In this document: one piece after another, positions 42,025 to 48,190 of the stretch
Numbering within the stretch: the stretch's first letter is position 1
How the letters are laid out: every line of letters starts with the position of its first letter
Assembly: GCA_026415975.1 (NCBI GenBank)
Contig: JAOAFZ010000007.1
Coordinates: 1 to 48,190, forward strand
Source of the DNA: Patescibacteria group bacterium
GTDB taxonomy: Bacteria > Patescibacteriota > Microgenomatia > UBA1406 > GWC2-37-13
Reading direction: 5' to 3'
DNA length: 48,190 bases
Program-made: the position numbers and the translations under genes
The notes under the pieces: model-generated
Seen by the model: only the letters and a program-made list of their open reading frames with translations
Databases searched by the model: none
Told to the model about the DNA's origin: nothing

Positions 42025-43176
42025 TTACAAGAGTTCGCGGGAATGAAATTCAAGGGGATGCGGGTTTTCCGGCTGTACTGCAACTTTCATTGTATCAAAA
42101 AAATAGGTTCCGTTCGGATCCTTGATCTCAAAAGTGTATTCACCGGGGGGAAGCGGATTAAAGGTGGCAAATATACCGTGTGGATTTGTTTTAAGAATAC
42201 GCTGGGGCTTTCCCTCAGAGTCTTTTACGTAAATCATAATCCCGGGAAGCGGTATCTTTTTTTTATTTTTCACTACTCCCATAAAGAAAGGATGAGTAGG
42301 AGGAATAACGACTGGAACAGGGGGTGCAGTCTTTGCTGGTGGCGGTGCGGGAGGTGGCGACGCCGGTTGTGGGGGCGGAGAGGGAATTGTTGCAGTAGGT
42401 GCTACTACCACTGCGGGCACTGAGACTACCGGTGTGGGGACAGCTTCGGTTGCCGCAGAGGCGGAGGGTGGCGCCTCCTGAACCTCAACACGCATCACCG
42501 GGGCTGGAGCGGCCGGGACTTGGGCCGGATATGTGGCAGGGGCAGGCGCCGGAGCACCAAGCGGAGCTCCCCCAATACTCTGAGCCAGTCCTGCAAACGG
42601 ATTGGCGGGAGATACCGGCGGAGGTTCAGAAGCAGTAGTCGAGGCAGATACGGGAGCTACCGGTGCCGGAACATCCTCTGCCCCCGGAACGGGAATCGGC
42701 GCCGTTGATGTTAGTTGTGCCGATGATGCCTGCAATAAAGCGCCAACCTGTTTTTTCCGGTAGTTGGCTTTCGGTTTTTGACGGGTCATGGCAAGATACT
42801 GAGAAAGTTTCTCCCGCGATTCCACGTGCGCAAGCATATGATGGGGATCCGCGAGAAAGTAGAGGTCTTTTAAAAAGTACAGCGGATCATTCTTTTTATG
42901 GTAATAGTACTGAGTGGGTGCCTGCAACCGCTTCCAAAGGTTTTTTACCCATACATCCAGAGAACGGTCGTATATCGGGACAAACGCAGTGACTACACCG
43001 GCACCACCCACCAGAAATGCCAGAATAAAGCCGATAAACTTGATCGGGAATATCTGAAAAACCACATAGGCAGCCGGCAATGATACTGCCAGGTACAAAA
43101 ACTGCCGCAATGTCATGAAACCGATGAGCTTGAACTCAAAGGTGGTGATCTGACGTGGAACCGGATGCTGATCCAT
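42025..43176 (-). CDS. PrgI-family membrane protein with Pro/Ala linker and C-terminal carboxypeptidase-regulatory-like domain
   Basis: The 383 residues start with the PrgI signature region (residues 1-75: FEFKLIGFMTLRQFLYLAV, two TM helices, FVPIYDRSLDVW). A cytoplasmic stretch follows (~80-150), then a ~150-residue Pro/Ala/Val-rich linker. A C-terminal Ig-like domain comes last (PFFMGVVKNKKKIPLPGIMIYVKDSEG..., then LPPGEYTFEIKDPNG), as in carboxypeptidase-regulatory or SdrD-like repeats. ATG 43176 is chosen over an upstream start because TATACT ends 7 nt before it, with TTGCTC 17 bp further up. It heads the cassette PrgI - TraC-like - VirB4. Confidence 0.88.
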   Translation of the reverse strand: MDQHPVPRQITTFEFKLIGFMTLRQFLYLAVSLPAAYVVFQIFPIKFIGFILAFLVGGAGVVTAFVPIYDRSLDVWVKNLWKRLQAPTQYYYHKKNDPLYFLKDLYFLADPHHMLAHVESREKLSQYLAMTRQKPKANYRKKQVGALLQASSAQLTSTAPIPVPGAEDVPAPVAPVSASTTASEPPPVSPANPFAGLAQSIGGAPLGAPAPAPATYPAQVPAAPAPVMRVEVQEAPPSASAATEAVPTPVVSVPAVVVAPTATIPSPPPQPASPPPAPPPAKTAPPVPVVIPPTHPFFMGVVKNKKKIPLPGIMIYVKDSEGKPQRILKTNPHGIFATFNPLPPGEYTFEIKDPNGTYFFDTMKVAVQPENPHPLEFHSRELL

Positions 43177-43183
43177 GGATTCT

Positions 43184-43212
43184 AGTATAGCTGTTCGGAA
43201 AGGTTGGAGCAA
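43184..43212 (-). promoter_or_regulatory. Promoter of the PrgI/TraC/VirB4 cassette
   Basis: TTGCTC (43212-43207), a 17-bp spacer and TATACT (43189-43184) on the minus strand. The -10 ends 7 nt before ATG 43176, predicting a leaderless message. Confidence 0.6.
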
Positions 43213-43486
43213 CGGTCGGGAAGCTGGTTGACCCTATTAGAGATCAGCAAAAAACAATTTTGAATTCACTCCCTTCTACGGCTACGCGGAACTCCGCCGG
43301 TGTAGATAATATCAGTATGATCTGTTACCTGCCGTGTTCCCATTTTTGAATAGAGCGCTTTATTTTATAATCACGCTCTCCAGTGAACCCTTGCTTTAAT
43401 GCGCACTCGCTCTCATAACCTCTGCTTCAGTGTCACTTCGCTTGAGAGTAAACGTGCTGTATTTTGTTAGCAATCTAAGACCTACT
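43213..43486. other. Gene-free interval
   Basis: The ~275 bp between the cassette promoter and the 441-residue gene hold only short, poorly composed open frames. I see no RNA gene, terminator with a T-run, or repeat above chance. A small GCGGA/TCCGC dyad occurs near 43290. Confidence 0.5.
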
Positions 43487-44812
43487 TCACTGCTGTGGCA
43501 CTTTAGAAACAGGTTTCTGCACAGGTGTTGCAGGTCCAGGCTGGCGCCTAAAATCCATTGAGTACCCGTAAGCCCCGTAAAAACGGTGTCCATAACTACG
43601 TTGCGTCAGTTTTTCCAACGGCAGCCGGGCAACGAACTGGAATCCTCCAGTATCTGTCAGGTATCGCGAATCCACGACAAACCCGTACGCCCTGAGTAAG
43701 ACTTCGATCAGCCTGTGTAAAGGGCGCGGTCTGCTTTCACGAGTATACTGACCTGAACTCTCCCGTAGTACCAGCACAGGTTCTGCAGTGCCATTTCGGC
43801 CGGAAGCTACTAAATTCTGTGCAGCAACCTGAATAAGGTCTTCCAAATTAAAACCGGGAATACCGGCGGTATCCGCAACTATAAGAGTGGTTGTACCTGC
43901 CATCGCTTCATCTATTTCTTTAGTTGTAGTACATGCGGTTTTACCGAAGCGCCTTGTTTCCTCGCTAAATGCCTGCAAAGCTGAGGCTTCAAGCCCGTGC
44001 GAAGGCACTACATAGCCTCCTATCAAGCCAAGCCCTGCAAATTGATATGCTACCGGAAGCGTTGAAAACAATCCCCCTACGTAGGTGATTTTCTGTTCTC
44101 TTAGATCAGCTATCGGTATCATTTTTCCTCTTTTCCGCAGACCCACCTCTTGTGCCAGGATATCCCGGCGAATCGCCCATCGAGGAAGTAATTGAGGAGT
44201 GTTCGAGATAAAGAGCCGCCTTCCTGATCCCACACCGAACGATAGCGGGGAGTACACGGTTGATGATTCGTCTGTTCCCCACTCTTTTCCACCATACCAC
44301 CTGCTCCAGTTCAAAGACTCACGTGCAATAGAACGCCCCACACGCCGTGCCGCAAGATGCATGAGCCGGTTTGCATCACTATTGTTCTCTTGATAGAGCT
44401 GGGTAAGGATTTTCTCTATTGCGTTTATCTTGGCCTCTGCTTTTATCCAGTCGATATCCCTATAACGTAGGGTGTTTATTGCCTCCTCTAGGCAGCCATG
44501 GGCATACACTGGTCCCCCTTCGTCCTCATAGGGAATCTTCCCGAACTGGTCGAAATTTGCAACAGCGCGAATCACATGCTCCGGAACATCAATATCCCCT
44601 CTTCTGTGTTTTTGCACCCGTACGGGTAGTCTTTTGCCATCCGGATCTTGCTGTCCAAAGACAAGTCTTCTCCAGGCAATGTCTTCGAGACTGGCTGCCA
44701 GCGGCTCATTGGTTAGCTGAAACGCCAGAGCCCCAAGTTCCTGGGCTTCATTATTACGTTGATCTTCATACGACAAATGGATACTGGGTAGTTCGCTGAT
44801 TTGTCTCCTCAT
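43487..44812 (-). CDS. Protein of unknown function (441 aa)
   Basis: The family is not recognised. The sequence is soluble, with a helical first half (YRDIDWIKAEAKINAIEKILTQLYQE, LMHLAARRVGRSIA) and an alpha/beta second half with Gly-rich turns (YQFAGLGLIGGYVVPSHGL, TTTLIVADTAGIPGF). The C-terminus is Pro/Lys/Gln-rich. The frame is open to a TTG at 44923, but that codon sits inside the terminator-like hairpin after rpsA. ATG 44812 has TACTGT 6 nt upstream in the window's usual pattern, so I start there; the extra N-terminal residues cannot be excluded. It is downstream of rpsA on the same strand. Confidence 0.68.
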   Translation of the reverse strand: MRRQISELPSIHLSYEDQRNNEAQELGALAFQLTNEPLAASLEDIAWRRLVFGQQDPDGKRLPVRVQKHRRGDIDVPEHVIRAVANFDQFGKIPYEDEGGPVYAHGCLEEAINTLRYRDIDWIKAEAKINAIEKILTQLYQENNSDANRLMHLAARRVGRSIARESLNWSRWYGGKEWGTDESSTVYSPLSFGVGSGRRLFISNTPQLLPRWAIRRDILAQEVGLRKRGKMIPIADLREQKITYVGGLFSTLPVAYQFAGLGLIGGYVVPSHGLEASALQAFSEETRRFGKTACTTTKEIDEAMAGTTTLIVADTAGIPGFNLEDLIQVAAQNLVASGRNGTAEPVLVLRESSGQYTRESRPRPLHRLIEVLLRAYGFVVDSRYLTDTGGFQFVARLPLEKLTQRSYGHRFYGAYGYSMDFRRQPGPATPVQKPVSKVPQQ

Positions 44813-44889
44813 AGTATTACAGTATTCACCGCTATTATGCCAAACAATTATACCGTGCCCGTACCGCTCATCTACTAGTGTCGGATCAA

Positions 44890-44921
44890 CAAAAAAACCC
44901 GCCGGAAGCTGGCTTTTTTGC
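44890..44921. terminator. Terminator-like hairpin downstream of rpsA
   Basis: On the plus strand, AAAAAAA-CCC-GCCGG-AAG-CTGGC-TTTTTT forms a 5-bp stem followed by six T. On the minus strand the same element gives GCC/GGC flanked by A and T runs but with GGG before the T-run. It lies 24 bp after the rpsA stop and could act in both directions. Confidence 0.5.
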
Positions 44922-44944
44922 AATCGGGACTGCTCTCACCCCTG

Positions 44945-46030
44945 TTAGCGGTAAAGGATCGGTTTCGACTTGGCGGGAAGAACCAGAGACATCTTGCGGT
45001 CCTTCTTGTTAATGCGTTCAACAAAAACCTTAATTCGGGAGCCGATTTCCAGATTTTCATCACCTGCAAGCTTTGAGACATGGATAAGACCCTCAATTCC
45101 GGGCTCCAAACGCACAAAGTATCCATAATGCTCTTTGCGGATAACCTCGCCTTCGAGTTCCTTATCTTTCGGATATTTTTCTTCGATATCATGCCACGGA
45201 TCTGTGGTGAGCCGCTTGATCGAGAGGTTCAGCTTCAGATCGTTTTCGTTCTTTTCGACAACCATCACGCTGATATTCTCGTTCGGTCGCACATACGAGG
45301 CAGCATCGGATACCTTCTCCCAGGATATTTCAGAGATATGAACCAGACCTTCCACGCCATCCACTTCGCAGAAGATGCCAAACTCGGAGACACCAAGTAC
45401 CCGGGCAGGATAGGATTCACCCACTTTGATCTTATCGAACTTTTCCCGCAGATCTTTCTGGGAGATACCAAGCGCCGACGCCTTCTGGGAAACAACGAGA
45501 CGGTTCTTGGTCTCGTCTACTTCCAGCACCTTAACCTTGATCTTCTGGCCGACCAGCTTGGACGGATCATCGATAAATTCAGGAGTCAGCTGGATCTTGG
45601 GAATGACCCCGCGGATACCCATGAAGTCTACAAATACGCCGCCCTTGCCGTACTCGCCGCAGACGACTTCAATTTCTTCTTCATTTTCTTTCTTCTCCTT
45701 CAGGATATCCCACTTGCCCTTCTCAAAGAAGCGCGACATAGAGACTACCGGATAGCCGTCACGGGACTCTTCCGCAATCACACGGACCTTTACCGTATCG
45801 CCGACCTTCAGGTAGGGGAGATAGGTAGAAATCTCCTTGAGTTCGCGGTCTCCCAGCACGGCAAACGCCTTGGCACCGAGATCGAACATTACGTTTTTTT
45901 TCGAGAGCGAGACAATACGGGTCTCTAATTCTTGTCCTTTCCGGATAGCCGGCATCTCCTGTTTGCCAAGAAGCTGATCCATGATGCTGTTGGGGTTTGT
46001 TGAGTGTATGGTTTTGTGTTTTGTTGCCAT
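44945..46030 (-). CDS. rpsA: Ribosomal protein S1
   Basis: The 361 residues contain four S1/OB repeats, at roughly 28-100, 115-190, 205-275 and 290-358. Typical phrases are GVFVDFMGIRGVIP, GIFCEVDGVEGLVHISEISWEKV and GYFVRLEPGIEGLIHVSKLA. S1 binds mRNA on the 30S subunit and aids initiation on structured or leadered messages. Six repeats occur in Escherichia coli and four in many other phyla. A strong AAAGGAGGA sits 6 nt before the ATG, downstream of an ~80-nt leader with a hairpin and a good promoter. This leadered design contrasts with the leaderless neighbours. Confidence 0.96.
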   Translation of the reverse strand: MATKHKTIHSTNPNSIMDQLLGKQEMPAIRKGQELETRIVSLSKKNVMFDLGAKAFAVLGDRELKEISTYLPYLKVGDTVKVRVIAEESRDGYPVVSMSRFFEKGKWDILKEKKENEEEIEVVCGEYGKGGVFVDFMGIRGVIPKIQLTPEFIDDPSKLVGQKIKVKVLEVDETKNRLVVSQKASALGISQKDLREKFDKIKVGESYPARVLGVSEFGIFCEVDGVEGLVHISEISWEKVSDAASYVRPNENISVMVVEKNENDLKLNLSIKRLTTDPWHDIEEKYPKDKELEGEVIRKEHYGYFVRLEPGIEGLIHVSKLAGDENLEIGSRIKVFVERINKKDRKMSLVLPAKSKPILYR

Positions 46031-46068
46031 ATGGGTTCCTCCTTTACGGGTGGTTTTTACTTACGAAA

Positions 46069-46099
46069 GTTACAAGGCTCTCAGGAAGAAACTTGTAAC
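46069..46099 (-). promoter_or_regulatory. Hairpin in the rpsA leader
   Basis: GTTACAAG and CTTGTAAC form a perfect 8-bp stem with a 15-nt loop, inside the predicted leader between the promoter and the ribosome-binding site. Position and form suit autogenous control by S1, which is known in other bacteria; here it is inferred. Confidence 0.5.
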
Positions 46100-46117
46100 G
46101 GAATGTAAGGAACGTTA

Positions 46118-46146
46118 AGTATAGCAGATTTTCCTTATCCAATCAA
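46118..46146 (-). promoter_or_regulatory. rpsA promoter
   Basis: TTGATT (46146-46141), exactly 17 bp, then TATACT (46123-46118) on the minus strand. The start is predicted near 46111, giving a leader of ~80 nt. Confidence 0.7.
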
Positions 46147-46165
46147 GGGATATCGCTTTGGAGAG

Positions 46166-46660
46166 CTAATTGACCGTGATCTTCAGCTGTGGGTTGCCGG
46201 TAATCGTAAATAGATAATCACCCGGACTTTCCATAGGCACCTCGCTAAATTCTCCTGGTGATATGGTTGCTGAAATACCGACCATTGACTCTGTAATAGT
46301 AATTACTGCATCTGTGGCATTCACGATTCTCAACAATGACCCGGCAGGTATTTTACGGTTCTGCTGAGTATCAGTGGTGCTCCCGATAACTACTACCTCA
46401 ATCGGCTTGCTGCGTTCGACCGTAGGAAGCGGAGATGGCTGTTGTACCGCCGGAGTAATCGGACCGGTAACGATAATTTTTCGCTCTGTAATCTGCGGTG
46501 GTATCCTCGTTGCGGAAGGTTGCTTAGCTACAGGTCTCGCTCCTGTCCCGTCCGGAAGCTGTTTTCCTGCACGTTTTTCCGCAAGCCGGAGCATCAACCC
46601 GATGAGGATTACAAGTAAAACCAATGCTAGAATACCAAGCACGATTCGGATTTTTTTCAT
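46166..46660 (-). CDS. Membrane-anchored cupredoxin-like protein (second copy of this design)
   Basis: The 164 residues have one TM helix (~5-27), a basic/Pro linker and a beta-sandwich (IEVVVIGSTTDTQQNRKIPAGSLLRIVNATDAVITITE..., SPGDYLFTITGNPQLKITVN) that matches the organisation of the protein at 22484-22963. Copper-ligand residues are absent. It begins 6 nt after the stop of the secreted protein upstream, so the two form an operon. Likely an extracellular domain tethered to the membrane; function unknown. Confidence 0.72.
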   Translation of the reverse strand: MKKIRIVLGILALVLLVILIGLMLRLAEKRAGKQLPDGTGARPVAKQPSATRIPPQITERKIIVTGPITPAVQQPSPLPTVERSKPIEVVVIGSTTDTQQNRKIPAGSLLRIVNATDAVITITESMVGISATISPGEFSEVPMESPGDYLFTITGNPQLKITVN

Positions 46661-46666
46661 CTTGAG

Positions 46667-48190
46667 TTATCTACAACTGTTTCCAACAGAGGTGTCGGCA
46701 ACCTGAACATACCCGGAAGTCGCCAGTTCAGGAGTAACAGCAAAACTATTAAAGGTTCCGATTGGTATCTGAACAGCCGCCGGGTTCGATGCGCCATATG
46801 GAAATATCTCCGGCGCTTCAGGCGTCTGCATATAGCTACAAGACGGAATATTTCCGGATGTATCACTCCGCACGATGGTTACCTCCCGTGCAAGGCACGG
46901 ATTCGCAGACATATCTCGGCATTGGGTAGAAAACAAGAAGGCCCCGTTCCTGGTGGAGATATGGTTTCCACGCGTACAGGTATAACTGAGGTTGGGATGG
47001 GCAATTTTCCGGTTCATGTGGAGAGTCATGTTTGTATCCAGATTAAATATAGATAACCCGATTTCTCTATCTAGCATGGCCGGAGCCCAGTCGACAACAA
47101 TTTTATTTGGATCACCGGTTACGCCCGCAATGCTGCTCGGGTACCAGTTACCGCTATCGGAATATGCTCCATAGGATCTACGGAAGGTACCATCGCCGTT
47201 GAGGACTACGAACCGGTCTGTGGTATTCGGGAATTCAAGGCGCTGACGATGAAACCACGTAAATCCCCCGCCGGGCATTGCTGCTACATTTGCACCGACA
47301 GCGACATTCAAGGGGTAGAAACTGAGTCCGAGCTCTTTATTAGCATCTCCTATACGTATGGCACTCAATAACGTTCCATCACTCATCGATATCCGGTAGA
47401 AGTGAGCATCTTCTTCGCCTGCTGTATATCCCTGCTGATCTGAAATCGCCAGGAGGGTGATTTCTCCATTTGTATTTACGTTCACTTTATTGACACTGGA
47501 ACCCCACGAAGCCGGTGCGTCCAGCACACTGATAACGCGCGCCCACTGAACTGTCCCGGAACTGGATATACGGGTAACAAACGCGATTCCCGAACCCGAA
47601 GAAGACCAGCCGTTCGATTGACCGGCGAGAATAAAACTATCATTGTATTCCACCGCAGTCCAAATCTGCATATTCCCGTACGTTCCGGGAGCCCGAAGCG
47701 GCAGTGTCCACTGGAGAACTCCGGTTTCAGTGTATTTTCTTATTACTGATCCACGGCCATGCGTAGTTGGGTTGTACCAGTGCGTTAAAACTGTCAATAC
47801 ACCGCCATCGGCAGTAGCCAGGACAACCGGAAGCTGGAGATCTGATGTTGGGATCCCCGGCGCGAGCTGTTCTGTCCGCGTAAAAGCAAGCGAACCGTCG
47901 TTGCGGAATTTCCGGATCTCGATGAGAGGATTTCCATAATTACCGTTATCATAAGCCGCAAGCCATCGTCCCGACCAGACTGATCCATCTGGCGCCATAA
48001 CAGCTGAGTTCCAGTTTGAGCACATATTGTTGTTCCCCGAGAGCGTTCGGACAAACGGGTTTATCTGATTTGGATTTATGGTAGGTTGTGCCGCAGGTGT
48101 CGGGGTAGCTGTAGGTGTCGGGGTAGCGCACAAATTGTTTACGCAGATATTCGGACTGGTACACAAATGCCCCGAAGATATCGTGCACGG
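46667..48190 (-). CDS. Secreted beta-propeller-like protein, C-terminal part (runs off right edge)
   Basis: The frame stays open to the right edge, so at least 507 residues are present and the true N-terminus lies outside. The visible start is Cys-rich (LCTSPNICVNNLC), followed by a Pro/Thr linker (TPTPTATPTPAAQP). A long repeated beta region follows with phrases such as DGGVLTVLTHWYN, FILAGQSNGWSSSGSG and GTVQWARVISV, spaced like propeller blades, and paired cysteines occur late (YTCTRGNH, FSTQCRDMSANPCLA). Such delta-60/Kelch-like propellers occur in many surface proteins of CPR bacteria. It is cotranscribed with the cupredoxin-like gene 6 nt downstream. Confidence 0.8.
   Translation of the reverse strand, partial: PCTISSGHLCTSPNICVNNLCATPTPTATPTPAAQPTINPNQINPFVRTLSGNNNMCSNWNSAVMAPDGSVWSGRWLAAYDNGNYGNPLIEIRKFRNDGSLAFTRTEQLAPGIPTSDLQLPVVLATADGGVLTVLTHWYNPTTHGRGSVIRKYTETGVLQWTLPLRAPGTYGNMQIWTAVEYNDSFILAGQSNGWSSSGSGIAFVTRISSSGTVQWARVISVLDAPASWGSSVNKVNVNTNGEITLLAISDQQGYTAGEEDAHFYRISMSDGTLLSAIRIGDANKELGLSFYPLNVAVGANVAAMPGGGFTWFHRQRLEFPNTTDRFVVLNGDGTFRRSYGAYSDSGNWYPSSIAGVTGDPNKIVVDWAPAMLDREIGLSIFNLDTNMTLHMNRKIAHPNLSYTCTRGNHISTRNGAFLFSTQCRDMSANPCLAREVTIVRSDTSGNIPSCSYMQTPEAPEIFPYGASNPAAVQIPIGTFNSFAVTPELATSGYVQVADTSVGNSCR

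Noticed and set aside
45080-45928. Long plus-strand open frame (282 codons) opposite rpsA
   Set aside because: It mirrors the strongly supported rpsA gene on the other strand, has no promoter or ribosome-binding site, and shows no domain.
1-48190. Stop-codon reassignment (UGA as glycine, known in some CPR lineages)
   Set aside because: UGA, UAA and UAG all occur at gene ends and none is needed inside an intact gene; the single in-frame UAG at 31673-31675 lies in a gene with other lesions.
1-48190. CRISPR arrays, insertion sequences, prophage or integrase genes
   Set aside because: No regularly spaced repeats, transposase motifs, terminal inverted repeats or virion genes were seen; the S74 protein stands alone among envelope genes.

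Overview
The window looks like a chromosomal segment of a small-genome candidate-phyla-radiation (Patescibacteria) bacterium, perhaps from the Microgenomates/Parcubacteria side. The supporting features are: a split, CPR-style type IV secretion/conjugation cassette (PrgI-like, TraC-like and VirB4-like proteins) with a VirD4-like ATPase encoded elsewhere; many single-membrane-anchored or secreted proteins with Pro/Thr linkers; a four-domain ribosomal protein S1; very tight gene packing; and UAA/UAG/UGA all behaving as stops (standard code). No sequence search was run, so this placement rests on family recognition.

Layout. 1-686: start of a secreted protein that runs off the left edge. 690-4222: a glycolytic cluster in which enolase is flanked by two histidine-phosphatase (phosphoglycerate-mutase-like) genes, one of them fused to an aminoglycoside-phosphotransferase/choline-kinase-like domain. 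4438-5763: M20 peptidase. 5875-10570: a GHKL-ATPase-like protein, an unknown protein and a ribulose-phosphate-3-epimerase-like protein. 10615-12929: secreted glycoside hydrolase with a C-terminal EF-hand/dockerin-like loop, then dCTP deaminase. 13019-15114: tRNA-Pro(GGG), a PIG-V-like mannosyltransferase, a two-TM potassium channel and tRNA-Ala(GGC). 15169-19445: membrane proteins, acylphosphatase, a CBS protein plus ArsB/NhaD-like transporter operon, a 38-residue membrane peptide and a TPR protein. 19485-21833: VirD4/TraD-like ATPase. 21860-28723: pilin, a cupredoxin-like membrane protein, a ferredoxin-NADP-reductase-like flavoprotein, and a four-gene operon headed by a phage-tail-fibre-like S74 autoprotease and ending in a PilX-like protein. 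28772-31334: histidine kinase and response regulator. 31356-33331: two decayed genes (ThiF-nitroreductase fusion and an acyltransferase-like gene). 34284-35444: tandem paralogues joining a nucleoside-deoxyribosyltransferase-like fold to a ribbon-helix-helix domain. 35461-39358: GNAT, alanine racemase and PBP2. 39438-43176: VirB4, TraC-like and PrgI-like proteins. 43487-48190: an unknown protein, ribosomal protein S1, and two secreted or anchored proteins, the last running off the right edge.

Two themes link the window. First, cell-surface biology dominates: pili, a secretion ATPase set, wall synthesis (alr, PBP2), surface glycans and many secreted proteins, as expected of a small host-associated cell. 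Second, start sites follow a strict pattern: in about a dozen genes a TATAAT-like hexamer ends 5-8 nt before the ATG, with no Shine-Dalgarno sequence. This implies leaderless mRNAs for first genes of transcripts, whereas several other genes (rpsA, the response regulator, the M20 peptidase) have clear Shine-Dalgarno sequences. This pattern was used to choose several start codons downstream of the longest possible reading frame.
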